DNA of 21,634 nucleotides from Aureococcus anophagefferens. Lineage: Eukaryota; Sar; Pelagophyceae; Pelagomonadales; Pelagomonadaceae. This document shows positions 1 through 9,436 of the stretch, in pieces (within the stretch, counting starts at the first letter, position 1; the number at the start of each line of letters is the position of its first letter). Location of the stretch: positions 70,945 through 92,578 of the forward strand of contig NW_008705594.1 in assembly GCF_000186865.1 (NCBI RefSeq), read 5' to 3'. The position numbers and the translations under genes are program-made. The notes under the pieces are model-generated. The model saw nothing but the letters and a program-made list of their open reading frames with translations. It made no database searches and was not told the origin of the DNA.

Positions 1-167
1 CTTCTCGCCTTGGCTTCGCATCCCTTTACCCAGCCGTGCGGAAAGTTCCGCTTAGTAACCCGGATTTCCGGATGAGCAGTGAGGAAGTCGCGGAGCTCTT
101 GTTTACCCCATTCATTGTACCCTACTGGCGGAGACAACTCGGAATGTCGAGGATGACTTGGTTCCAT
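1..167 (-). CDS. Partial hypothetical protein running off the left edge
   Basis: A minus-strand reading frame is open from the left window edge and has an ATG at 167-165. The same frame stays open further upstream, to a stop near 660, so the true start is uncertain. The first residues read MEPSHPRHSELSPPVGYNEW, followed by a hydrophilic, charged stretch and the motif FPHGWVKG, and then the sequence leaves the window. The translation looks more protein-like than the opposite strand over the same bases (36-290). I do not recognise the family. It would be divergent from the methyltransferase-like gene that may start at 291. The six-residue motif FPHGWV also occurs in the unknown protein at 7905-9152, which may be a family link or chance. 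Confidence 0.35.
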   Translation of the reverse strand, partial: MEPSHPRHSELSPPVGYNEWGKQELRDFLTAHPEIRVTKRNFPHGWVKGCEAKAR

Positions 168-290
168 TATACTACTATCGCCCTCGCTTCCAATATAGAA
201 TCCCGCTCGGACAAAAAAGTCGGGGTCACCGAACAAAAGATCGTGACGCCTACTTTCATGGACTCGGGAAGCGTGGATTGCTGCCCACAG

Positions 291-1093
291 ATGGAGCCAC
301 CAGCAAAGAAGCCGCGGCTGCCGCACCCGAAGGGGGACCCTGAGGTAGCGGCGCAGAACAAAGAAATACAGGCGCAGCGCAAAGTGGCCGCCAGAAAAAT
401 AAGCAGACAAGCCGAGAGAAATGAAGCCCATATGCAAAAGTTTTCGCTGCCTGCGGACGGCTTCTATCTTCACAAGCTTGATGAGTGTGTTGTCAAGGAT
501 GCAGTGGCTAGTTATGATAAGGTCAAGGAGGGGTTCGCGGAAAAGAAGAGGAGAAATGGATGGACGACTTACTTCGGAACGGACACGACCGCGCAGGCAA
601 AGCGAAGTGGGCGATGGATGAACGCCAAACTTAAACTTAAGCTTTCTACACATGCAAATTTAAGCAACATCACAGGTACAGGTACGATGGGAGAGGTCGT
701 ATTGGCTACGGAGGAGAATGTTGACCAGCAGATAATGCATACAGACCATGTTTGGACCTGCGGAACGCTGACATCAACTGCGATATTATGAATTGGGACT
801 ATTCCCACATTCCCGCAGGATACTACGACGCTATTTGGAGTTCGCCCCCTTGCGAGAAATTCTCTCATCTCCGCCGTTCTTGGATTGGACGCAAGTTGAA
901 AGCCTTTGGAGACGTGCCCGTGACTCCCGAGATGCTCAACGAGGATATGGTGGCAAAAGGTCTACCAATTACCGCCCCGAATCGCCCGTATTTTAAATCC
1001 CCCCCCATTAGCCCCATCCCCAATAGCCCCGAATATCCCAGTGTAGGTTCAACAGCAACGCAAATCGGCACCGTGAAGCACACGTCAACATGA
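291..1093 (+). pseudogene. Truncated, frame-broken C5 cytosine DNA methyltransferase-like gene
   Basis: From the ATG at 291 the frame reads a basic start (MEPPAKKPRL, like a nuclear localisation signal), a charged segment, and near 670-700 a glycine loop TGTGTMGEV that fits SAM-binding motif I of C5 methyltransferases (usual form SGTGS). The next conserved pieces are one frame over. LDLRN is at about 752-766, then CDIMNWDY, then WSSPPCEKFS at about 833-862, which fits catalytic motif IV with its Pro-Pro-Cys. The tail GRKLKAFGD through DMVAKGLPI resembles the segment after motif IV in algal and viral family members. Later motifs (ENV, QRR, target recognition) are absent and the frame ends in low-complexity sequence at 1093. 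The motif order and the shift between about 700 and 750 point to a decayed gene. An unrecognised intron across the shift is the alternative. Confidence 0.5.
999..1030 (-). other. Four-tract G-quadruplex motif
   Basis: On the plus strand there are four cytosine runs, of 8, 4, 4 and 4 bases, separated by 2-5 bases. Read on the minus strand this is a canonical four-tract G-quadruplex pattern (G4 N5 G4 N2 G4 N5 G8). It lies at the eroded 3' end of the methyltransferase-like fragment, about 115 bp from the inverted repeat. Function is unknown; such runs can mark breakpoints or replication-slippage sites. Confidence 0.55.
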
Positions 1094-1145
1094 AGTATCC
1101 CATTTTGTTGAAGTCAAGGTGAAGGCAAGTTGAGGTGGTATATCA

Positions 1146-1227
1146 TATGATATCCGCCCCATAACCCCCGCCGATTTACCCCCGCACGGGGGTTAAACAA
1201 GGCGGGGGTTATGGGGCGGATATCATA
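1146..1227. repeat. Perfect 27-bp inverted repeat with nested hairpin
   Basis: The left arm is 1146-1172 and the right arm 1201-1227. They are exact reverse complements over 27 bp, beginning TATGATATCCGCCCC on the left. The 28-base loop contains its own 7-bp perfect stem (1178-1184 with 1187-1193) around a two-base turn. Part of the right arm (ATGGGGCGGAT at 1211-1221) is repeated directly at 1230-1240. The structure sits about 110 bp beyond the 3' end of the NiSOD gene, between it and the methyltransferase fragment. It could be a MITE-like foldback element, a cruciform or a 3'-end RNA hairpin. The sequence does not decide between these. Confidence 0.85.
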
Positions 1228-1339
1228 ATATGGGGCGGATTCCATATGGGCGGGGTGAAGCGCCCTGCCTTACGCGCGCGGCGCGCCTGTTTTGTTGCGC
1301 TGCCGCTCATCACACAACCTTGACTCGCTTCGCCTGGCT

Positions 1340-2284
<945 letters not shown>

Positions 2285-5200
2285 ATGGTCATCATGGACC
2301 GCCGCCCGTCGGGGAAGGCGGCGGTGCTGTCATTCCCGGAGACGGAGCGCCTCAGCAGCGCCAACCTCATGGCCGTGCCCATGTACCTCCAGCACGGGTT
2401 CACGAGCATCTGCACGGCGTCGGCGCTCGCGGAGACGGGCGCGCTGCGCTACATGATGGAGCACGAGCGCTGGAGCCTGCGGAGCCTCTGCGAGGGCCTC
2501 AAGCTCCAGCCGGGCTACACGAAGAGCTGTGTCCACCTGCTCGTGTCCCTCGACCTGCTCGTCGACGAGGGCGGCGGCGGCTACCGGCGGGGCCGCGACT
2601 TCGACGACTTCGTGCGGCTGCCCTTCGAGTCCATCGAGAAGTACCTCAGCTACGACTTCGCCAAGGTCTTCGACCAGAACGTCAACGCCTTCTTCGCCCA
2701 GATCGACCTCACGGGCCCGAAGCTGCCGCGGGTCCAGCTGCTCCTCGAGAGCTTCTACCTCGCGCCCATCGTCATCTACCTCCGCATGTACGTCCAGGGC
2801 ACGTCCGAGGCCTTCAAGACGACGCACCTGCGCCTGGACGAGTCGTCGCTGGGCCCCAGCGTCCTCGCCATCTTCCAGGGCCTGGGCTGGTGCGCGGACA
2901 ACACGTCGAAGCTCACGTACATGGGCATGTACGTGCTCTCGACAGCGCTGAACGCGGGCGTGCCCATCTCCTACTATCCCATGTTCCAGGAGCTGCCGAA
3001 GATCCTCATGGGCGACGGGTCCATCTTCGCGGCCCAGGAGGCCGACGGCCACGAGGTCCACGTCGACCGCGTGCTCAACGTCATCGCGTCGGGCGCGCAG
3101 CACAAGCGCTTCTTCGAGCACATGTGCAACGGCGTCTTCAATCGCGTCTTCGACGACCAGCCCCTCGAGGACCAGCCCGCGGCCGTGGCGGACATGGGCT
3201 GCGGCGACGGGCGCTTGTTGCTGACGCTCTACGAGTACGTCCGGGACCACACGAAGCGCGGCAAGCACCTCGACAAGTTCCCGTTCACGGTCATCGGCAT
3301 CGACTTCAACTACGAGTCGCTCGACGTGACCAAGGAGACCCTCGGGTCCCGGAACATCCCCTTCGAGGTCCAGTGGGGCGACATCGGCGACCCCGACGCG
3401 GCCATGGACGAGCTCGAGAAGCGGGGCTTCCCGCGCGACAGCGTGCTCCACGTGCGCACGTTCATCGACCACGACCGGCCGTACATCGCCCCGAAGCGGC
3501 CCGGCGACGACTACGCCATGTACGCCCACGGCGTCTACAACAAGAACGACGGCACCATCATCGACCCGTCGACGATGCTCCAGTCGCTGGTCGAACACCT
3601 CGAGCGCTGGAGCGACGCCGTCGGCGTCCACGGCATGTGCATCCTCGAGGCGGGCCAGCTCCCCGCGCGGCTCGCGGGGCAGCACATGGAGCAGTGCGTG
3701 AGCCTGGCGTTCGACAACTGCCAGAGCCTGAGCCACCAGTACCTCGTGCCGCTCCCCCAGTGGCTGCTCTGCGCGGCGGGCGCGGGCCTCTTCCCGGACG
3801 TGACGTCGCTGCGCGCGTTCCCGGACAACGTGAGCCGCATCATGCTGAGCCACTTCAAGCCGCGGGGCTACAAGGTGCGCCACGCGCGGCCGAGCGACCT
3901 GACGCGGTGCCTCGAGCTCGAGGCCAAGTCCTGGGACCCGGACATGCGCACCGCGGCGTCGACGGTCGAGCGGCGCTTCGAGGCGCTTCCGACGTGCAAC
4001 TTCGTCATGACGCGCGACGACGTCGTCGTCGGCGTCGTCTTCTTCCAGTTCCTCGACGACGTCGACGCGCTCCTGCGGAGCACGTGGAAGAAGAAGGACG
4101 CGCTCGGCAAGGAGTCGGGCCCGCGGATCCAGCTGCTCGACATCTTCGTCGACTCGCAGGTGTCGTCGACGATGGGCGGGTCCATCGGCCAGGAGCTCCG
4201 GGACTTCGTCATGTGCTACGCGTGCGTGCTGCGGAACGTCACGGAGATCTGCGGCGTCACGCGTGCGCGCAACTTCCGCGCGTTCGCCGACAAGGGCGAG
4301 ACGTACGAGACGTACTGCCTCCGGAACAACGGCGTCCACGACAGCGGCCTCGCCCTCCACTCGCGGGCCGGCGCGACGCTCCACAAGGTCGTGCACAACT
4401 GGCGGCCCGAGGACGGCGACAACGACGGCAACGGCGTCTACATGTCCTACGCCGTCGGGCCGCCGGCGCCGCGCCAGGCGAAGCCGCCCGCGCCGCCCGC
4501 GAAGGCGACCGGCGTCACGCCCCCGGTGGCGCCGTCGCCGCCCGCGTCGCCTTCGAAGAAGAAGAAGAAGGAGAAGGTGGCGAAGCAGTCGAAGTGGCCC
4601 GCGTACGTGCCGCCGCCGTGCGTCCGGCCCGAGCCCAAGCCGCTGCCGAACAACCCGCTGCGCATCTGGAAGGCGAAGATGGACGCGGGCCTCATCCCGC
4701 CGCCGGAGAAGCGCCTGGGCGGCCGCCAGAAGGTGCCCCAGCGCGTCGTCCACCCGGAGCCCTACATGTTCGACGAGATGGCCAAGTGCGACCTCCTCGC
4801 GATCCCCATGTACCTCCAGCACGGCTTCTGCCTGCTGAGCATCTGCAGCGCCATGGCGGACCTCGACGTGAACATCACGCTCTGGATGCACAAGTTCCAG
4901 GCCTTCAACGTGCGCGAGCTCTCCGAGAAGCTCGAGCTGCGGCCGGGCTACTGCACGTCGCTGATCAACTCGCTCGTCACGCTCGGCTTCATCCGCGAGC
5001 GGAGCATGTGGGGCGACGAGGTCCAGTACGAGGTCGACATGGAGGTGTTCAACGACCTCATCCGCCTCCCCTACGAGCCCATCGCCGACTACCTCAAGTT
5101 CGACTTCGCGTCCATCTTCCGCGACGACGTCGACGTCTTCCCGACGATGGACCTCCAGGGCCCGAAGATCCCGAAGATGCAGCTGCTCCTCGAAGGGTTC

Positions 5201-6976
5201 TACCTCGCGCCCATCGTCATCTACCTGCGCATGCACCTCCACCCGTCGTCGGCGGTCTTCGCGGCGACGCATCTGAATCTGAAGTCCGTGCCGGTCATGG
5301 CGCCGACGCTCATCCAGATCTTCCGGCGCCTCGACTGGCTCGACAAGGGCACGATGAAGCTCACCTACAAGGGCACCTACGTCCTCGCGGCGGCGCTGAA
5401 CGCGGGCGTGCCCATTTCGTATTATCCCATGTTCCAGGAGCTGCCGAAGATTTTGAAGGGCGACGGGTCCATCTTCGCGGCGCAGGAGGCCGACGGCCAC
5501 GAGGTCCACGTCGACCGCGTCCTCAACGTCGTCGCGTCGGGCGCCCAGCACCGCCGCTTCTTCGAGCACATGTGCAACGGGCTGCTGAGCCGCGTCTTCA
5601 ACGACGAGCCGTTGGAGCAGCAGCCCCGCGCGGTCGCGGACATGGGCTGCGGCGACGGGCGCTTGTTGCTGACGCTCTACGAATACGTGCGGGACCAGAC
5701 GAAGCGCGGCAAGCACCTCGACAAGCACCCGCTCACGCTCATCGGCGTCGACTTCAACGACGAGTCGCTCGAGGTCACGAAGGCGACGCTCGCGCGCGCG
5801 GGCGTGCCCTTCGAGGTCCAGTGGGGCGACATCGGCGACCCGGCCTTCGTGGTGGAGGCGCTGGAGAAGAAGGGCTACGCGCGCGACTCCGTGCTCCACG
5901 TGCGGTCGTTCCTGGACCACGACCGGCCCTACGTCGCGCCGAAACGGGACGCGGACGCGTTCCGCATGTACACGCGCGGCGTCTACGTGAGGAACGACGG
6001 CGACGTCATCGCGCCCAAGACCATGCTCCAGTCCCTCGTGGAGCACCTCGAGCGCTGGAGCGACGCGGTCGGGTTCCACGGGCTCTGCGTGCTGGAAGCC
6101 GGGCAGCTGCCGCCGCTCGTCGCGGGCTACGAGATGGAGCGCTGCGTGAGCCTGGCCTTCGACTGCTGCCAGACTTTGAGCCACCAGTACCTCGTGCCGC
6201 TGCCCCAGTGGCTCGTCTGCGCGGCGGCCGCGGGCCTGTTCCCGGACGCGCACTCGCTCCGGACGTTCCCGGAGTCCGTGAGCCGCATCATGCTGAGCCA
6301 CTTCAAGCCCCGGGGCTACAAGATCCGCCACGCGACGCTCGACGACCTCGACGCCGTCGTCGCGCTCGAGGCGGGCTGCCGCGGCCTCGAGCTCCGGACG
6401 CCGCGGAGCGTGCTCGAGAAGCGACTGAAGGAGCGCGCGCGCTTCAACTTCGCGCTCCACGAGGGCGGCGCGCTGCTGGGCGTGCTCTTCTTCCAGTTCG
6501 TCGACGACATCCCGACGCTCCTCGAGTCCCAGTGGAAGGACCGCGACAAGCTGGCCGTGCCGGAGTCCGCGGCGACGCACGCCATGATCCTCGACGTCTT
6601 CGCGGACGACGCCGCGGACTCGTCGCTCCGCGGCGCCGTCGCCGCGGAGCTCCTCAACTTCCTGCTCTGCTACGCGCGCGCCCTCTCGGCGAACGTGGCC
6701 GAGATCTGCGGCGTCGTCCGCGCGGCGCGCTTCAAGACGGCCCCGAAGATCGGCGACGGGTCCTTCGAGGACTACGTCTTCACGGACAACGGGGCCCACG
6801 ACCCGGCCCTGGCGCTCCACGCGGCCGCGGGCGCCAAGGTCCAGGCCATCGTCGACAACTGGTGGCCCGAGGACGGCGACAACGGCGGCAGGGGCGCCTA
6901 CGCGACCTACGTCGTCGGCGCGCCGCCGTTCCTTAACGATTGTGTCCTGGATGAACGTCTTTGCCCAGGGAAGTAA
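2285..6976 (+). CDS. Tandem methyltransferase-GNAT (AprA/SxtA-type) protein, two copies fused
   Basis: 1563 residues, two homologous units. Each has a helical MT-like N-terminal region (PMYLQHGF at about 32-39 and 841-848), a SAM-binding loop DMGCGDG (303-309 and 1119-1125), the motif HVR[TS]F[IL]DHDRPY (389-400 and 1205-1216), and a GNAT domain (about 530-724 and 1346-1545). A Pro/Ala/Lys-rich linker (about 725-830) joins the copies. This order matches loading regions of AprA, GphF and SxtA (SxtA1-SxtA2), where the MT methylates a malonyl-type starter and the GNAT decarboxylates or transfers it to a carrier protein. Here no ACP or other PKS domain follows, so the carrier must be in trans. 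Unit 1 keeps Thr659 and His692 at the likely GNAT catalytic sites; unit 2 has Val1478 and His1512. An in-frame TGA at 2255-2257 bounds the start; Met4 is an alternative. The last 14 residues differ in composition and end in a repeat. The homology alone does not imply toxin production. Confidence 0.88.
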   Translation: MVIMDRRPSGKAAVLSFPETERLSSANLMAVPMYLQHGFTSICTASALAETGALRYMMEHERWSLRSLCEGLKLQPGYTKSCVHLLVSLDLLVDEGGGGYRRGRDFDDFVRLPFESIEKYLSYDFAKVFDQNVNAFFAQIDLTGPKLPRVQLLLESFYLAPIVIYLRMYVQGTSEAFKTTHLRLDESSLGPSVLAIFQGLGWCADNTSKLTYMGMYVLSTALNAGVPISYYPMFQELPKILMGDGSIFAAQEADGHEVHVDRVLNVIASGAQHKRFFEHMCNGVFNRVFDDQPLEDQPAAVADMGCGDGRLLLTLYEYVRDHTKRGKHLDKFPFTVIGIDFNYESLDVTKETLGSRNIPFEVQWGDIGDPDAAMDELEKRGFPRDSVLHVRTFIDHDRPYIAPKRPGDDYAMYAHGVYNKNDGTIIDPSTMLQSLVEHLERWSDAVGVHGMCILEAGQLPARLAGQHMEQCVSLAFDNCQSLSHQYLVPLPQWLLCAAGAGLFPDVTSLRAFPDNVSRIMLSHFKPRGYKVRHARPSDLTRCLELEAKSWDPDMRTAASTVERRFEALPTCNFVMTRDDVVVGVVFFQFLDDVDALLRSTWKKKDALGKESGPRIQLLDIFVDSQVSSTMGGSIGQELRDFVMCYACVLRNVTEICGVTRARNFRAFADKGETYETYCLRNNGVHDSGLALHSRAGATLHKVVHNWRPEDGDNDGNGVYMSYAVGPPAPRQAKPPAPPAKATGVTPPVAPSPPASPSKKKKKEKVAKQSKWPAYVPPPCVRPEPKPLPNNPLRIWKAKMDAGLIPPPEKRLGGRQKVPQRVVHPEPYMFDEMAKCDLLAIPMYLQHGFCLLSICSAMADLDVNITLWMHKFQAFNVRELSEKLELRPGYCTSLINSLVTLGFIRERSMWGDEVQYEVDMEVFNDLIRLPYEPIADYLKFDFASIFRDDVDVFPTMDLQGPKIPKMQLLLEGFYLAPIVIYLRMHLHPSSAVFAATHLNLKSVPVMAPTLIQIFRRLDWLDKGTMKLTYKGTYVLAAALNAGVPISYYPMFQELPKILKGDGSIFAAQEADGHEVHVDRVLNVVASGAQHRRFFEHMCNGLLSRVFNDEPLEQQPRAVADMGCGDGRLLLTLYEYVRDQTKRGKHLDKHPLTLIGVDFNDESLEVTKATLARAGVPFEVQWGDIGDPAFVVEALEKKGYARDSVLHVRSFLDHDRPYVAPKRDADAFRMYTRGVYVRNDGDVIAPKTMLQSLVEHLERWSDAVGFHGLCVLEAGQLPPLVAGYEMERCVSLAFDCCQTLSHQYLVPLPQWLVCAAAAGLFPDAHSLRTFPESVSRIMLSHFKPRGYKIRHATLDDLDAVVALEAGCRGLELRTPRSVLEKRLKERARFNFALHEGGALLGVLFFQFVDDIPTLLESQWKDRDKLAVPESAATHAMILDVFADDAADSSLRGAVAAELLNFLLCYARALSANVAEICGVVRAARFKTAPKIGDGSFEDYVFTDNGAHDPALALHAAAGAKVQAIVDNWWPEDGDNGGRGAYATYVVGAPPFLNDCVLDERLCPGK

Positions 6977-7025
6977 ACAAATAGCCCAGGGAAGTAAACA
7001 AATAGCCCAGGGAAGTAAACAAATA
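6963..7025 (+). repeat. Three tandem 21-bp repeats spanning the stop codon
   Basis: Three exact copies of a 21-bp unit starting GCCCAGGGAAGTAAAC lie at 6963-6983, 6984-7004 and 7005-7025. The TAA stop of the MT-GNAT gene (6974-6976) is inside the first copy, and each copy repeats TAA in the same frame. The unit length is a multiple of three, so slippage here would not change the protein. The stop is therefore triply backed up. Confidence 0.95.
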
Positions 7026-7026
7026 A

Positions 7027-7326
7027 ATGAATCAAACTAAATATAAAAGTCTAGCTGATATTTACACGAGGCGTCCGCGTCGATGCGGGCAGCCTGAAGA
7101 CGATGGGTGCACCTCATGCATGACGCTCTGCCGGCGACGCGTGACGCCGCCTCGCCGGAGGAGGTGGCGCCGCTTGCAAGGAGACGCAGAAGGTAGTTCT
7201 CACAACATCGATGCCATTACCGCGGCACTCAACTCTCTTTCGCCGGACGTTCTTCGCCCACGCAACTTCTCGCAACCGCCACGCGTAATTGAAACTGAAT
7301 CCTGCGGTGCCTGCAAAATGAGCTGA
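7027..7326 (+). CDS. Doubtful small ORF, 99 residues
   Basis: An ATG-initiated frame directly after the 21-bp repeats begins MNQTKYKSLADIY, continues into an Arg/Pro-rich stretch with several Cys, and ends CKMS. It starts in AT-rich sequence and has neither the codon bias of the gene before it nor any motif I recognise. It may simply be the 3' untranslated region of the MT-GNAT gene. I keep it only because it has a clean start and stop. Confidence 0.15.
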   Translation: MNQTKYKSLADIYTRRPRRCGQPEDDGCTSCMTLCRRRVTPPRRRRWRRLQGDAEGSSHNIDAITAALNSLSPDVLRPRNFSQPPRVIETESCGACKMS

Positions 7327-7904
7327 GAACTAGCTACAGAGGAACAAAGAAACTCAGTCCCGGGGTTGTCAAGTTCGTGTTTATTCGGATGACGATCATC
7401 GCCGGGGAATCCCGGTCTTCCGTTCTCTGCTTAGCTCGAGGCACATTCCCATTGTCGAATCACCAACCATACCATGACATTCGTGCTAGGGTTTTTGGAG
7501 ATTGACTTCAACATCAACCTATACCTCAAGCAGTCGGTTCCCGAGGCCATCCTGATGGCGAGAGTAGAATGACCTGCGATAATAATATCTCAGTATCATT
7601 CTCTCTCTCTCCTTCGGCAGTTCCCTGGATCATCAGAGGTAACCTGCAAACACCCCCCCACTGGGCCCCAGATACTGCTCGATGCGCCACGGCTGGGCCG
7701 ACTTCGTGCGGTGCCGCGACAGTGCACACTTGTTTTGAGGGACAGCGGTTTGCCGAGGCGAGCCCACGCTCGCGTGCGGATGTAATTTTCGGCATAGTCT
7801 GGGTACATCGAGCGAGATATCTGGTCTGGTCTAGTCTCGGCTCGGTCTTCACTCTGAGATCCAAGAGCACAGAAGGTTATCAGACAAATCTCCGCTTGTT
7901 GTGG
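7327..7904. other. Intergenic stretch without a recognisable gene
   Basis: Open frames on both strands here are short, overlap each other and carry no motif. The notable content is a CT-rich tract at about 7600-7613 within a segment (7558-7649) resembling one at 11873-11969. The stretch would contain the 3' end of the minus-strand gene that stops at 7905. Confidence 0.4.
7558..7649 (+). repeat. Diverged direct repeat, copy A
   Basis: The order GCGAG...GAATGACCTGCGATAATAA...TCATTCTCTCTCTCTCCTT...ACCTG aligns by eye, with small gaps, to 11873-11969 in the same orientation. The match is partial and rests in part on a CT microsatellite. The two copies bracket the minus-strand genes at 7905-9152 and 9437-11780, as terminal repeats of an old mobile element might. 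Confidence 0.3.
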
Positions 7905-9152
7905 CTAGCGTACAAAGGTACCCAAATCAAGAGTACCTTGCTTGCCCTCAGTATAGTCTGCTGCGGCATAGAGGGCACGTGACAGCGCATATGAGCCTGG
8001 ATCTTTTGTCCTTGAATCGACACTAGCCGAGCTGCATCGTTGCGTGACGCTCGGAGACCGCTCCTGTATGAAAAGAGTGACAGCCGGTTCGTTAGAAGGC
8101 AAAGAGGCTTCGTGGTTGGCGCGGTGTACCCAGCCGTGCGGGAAGACGAAGCTCGTATTTTGCGTTGTTCTATAGCATTCAGTTGCCTGAATGGGGCAGC
8201 CGTCAATAAGGATGGTCGTCCCGATGTCGTCGCAGCCTCGCCCACGTGCATCGAGGTCAATGGCGGCATCGTGACTGAGAGCGCTCATGAAGGCTTTGAC
8301 TCCCAGGTTGGGAGTATATACCGTCGTGGCTAAGCCATGCTTGACAGCGAAGCTTGCGAATGTTCCAACATGGTCGTGCACGTTGAACGTTTCGCACCGA
8401 ATCGTGTCTCGATGGAGCATCGTCTGGAAGACGTGAAAAAACACAATCATCTTGTCTTTGTGAGCGTTACGTCTCGAAAGGTGCAGGAGCTCGAAGTCAA
8501 AGAAATCACAAATTGTAGTGTACTTGGTTGAGACATGCAGCTTTGCACTGGCTGCATGCTCTCGTAGGAGCTTTGCGAGCACATCCCACCGGCCAAGCAC
8601 GCGGACTATCGTATTCATCTTGCGATACTTGCAGCTTTCGCGTGACTCATTACGATGACGGCATGGCTTCCAAAGTTCGTCTGATGCAACGTGCTCCACA
8701 GCGGCGACAGAAAAGTCATTCGAGACGATGACACGTTCCAGTCGAGCTCGCATCCTTGGGCACTCTCCACGGTCTGGGTTACTGTACTTTTCTTCGAGCC
8801 ATTTTGCATCAGCTATGATGAACTCTGTTGCCATATCATTAAAAAATGGGGTCCATCTACCACCTAGGTTTGCTGTTGTGGGCACCTGCTCGATTCTCGG
8901 AATGGCATGTGAAGCACGTGCGGGGGCAACAACCACGCCACGGCGGTGTAAATACTGAAAGTCAGCCCAAGGGCTTGTCGGTTGCCACGCCGAGTCATTC
9001 CGAGAATTCATGAAAAATGCTGCGGCCCCTACACATGCTTCCTTAAACGAATTCTCGGGCTCGAGTACAGATTTTGGTCTGTCCGCGAGGTCCGAACAGA
9101 AGAGCGATACAGTGACTAATAAAATCGATTTTCTCATAACACGACGGCGCAT
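7905..9152 (-). CDS. Hypothetical protein with possible signal peptide
   Basis: A single uninterrupted frame of 415 residues from the ATG at 9152; a second ATG at 9137 begins MRKSILLVTVSLFC, a plausible signal peptide. The frame stays open upstream to a TTG at 9170. The rest is a soluble mixed protein with scattered Cys and His, including RCETFNVHDHVGTF, TILIDGCPIQATE and SFVFPHGWVHRANHE. I do not recognise the family; the length and motifs could suit a secreted or Golgi enzyme, but that is a guess. Codon use is far less GC-biased than in the NiSOD and MT-GNAT genes. It is on the same strand as the broken gene at 9437-11780 and both lie between the diverged direct repeats, so it may belong to the same element. 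Confidence 0.5.
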   Translation of the reverse strand: MRRRVMRKSILLVTVSLFCSDLADRPKSVLEPENSFKEACVGAAAFFMNSRNDSAWQPTSPWADFQYLHRRGVVVAPARASHAIPRIEQVPTTANLGGRWTPFFNDMATEFIIADAKWLEEKYSNPDRGECPRMRARLERVIVSNDFSVAAVEHVASDELWKPCRHRNESRESCKYRKMNTIVRVLGRWDVLAKLLREHAASAKLHVSTKYTTICDFFDFELLHLSRRNAHKDKMIVFFHVFQTMLHRDTIRCETFNVHDHVGTFASFAVKHGLATTVYTPNLGVKAFMSALSHDAAIDLDARGRGCDDIGTTILIDGCPIQATECYRTTQNTSFVFPHGWVHRANHEASLPSNEPAVTLFIQERSPSVTQRCSSASVDSRTKDPGSYALSRALYAAADYTEGKQGTLDLGTFVR

Positions 9153-9436
9153 GCCCTGACAAATCCTCAATCCGGCTACAGCGGCAGCTAAACGGTTTGA
9201 TTGAGTTGCTGCTGGACCGAGCTAGAACCACGGAGAATGGCCTTCGTGGTTGAAATTGGCCGGGGGTTGGTGACGAAGCCGTGCGCAAGGTGCTCCGGGG
9301 GACAGCCGTCGATCGAGGCCTCCCTAACGCGATCGCCGGGCGCGTGGGCCCGAGCCACAATCCGCGGCCCACCATTATCAAAATGAGCAATGTATACAAC
9401 AGTAGCACAGTCGCCGGACAGTGCACCCAGAGACCC

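Noticed and set aside
36..290. First third of the 36-791 plus frame as coding
   Set aside because: It begins at a GTG, and over these bases the minus-strand reading looks more protein-like. The methyltransferase-like text starts credibly only at the ATG at 291.
2330..6820. 1496-codon open frame antisense to the MT-GNAT gene, and a 1616-codon plus-strand frame from 2086
   Set aside because: Both arise from the extreme G/C third-position bias of the real gene. Their translations are Arg/Ala/Pro or Val/Glu-rich without domains, while the 2285 frame carries two full sets of motifs.
2285..6976. Calling the gene sxtA and the organism a saxitoxin producer
   Set aside because: Only the MT and GNAT domains are shared. 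The ACP and aminotransferase (SxtA4) parts that define the saxitoxin enzyme are absent, and the same two domains occur in unrelated pathways.
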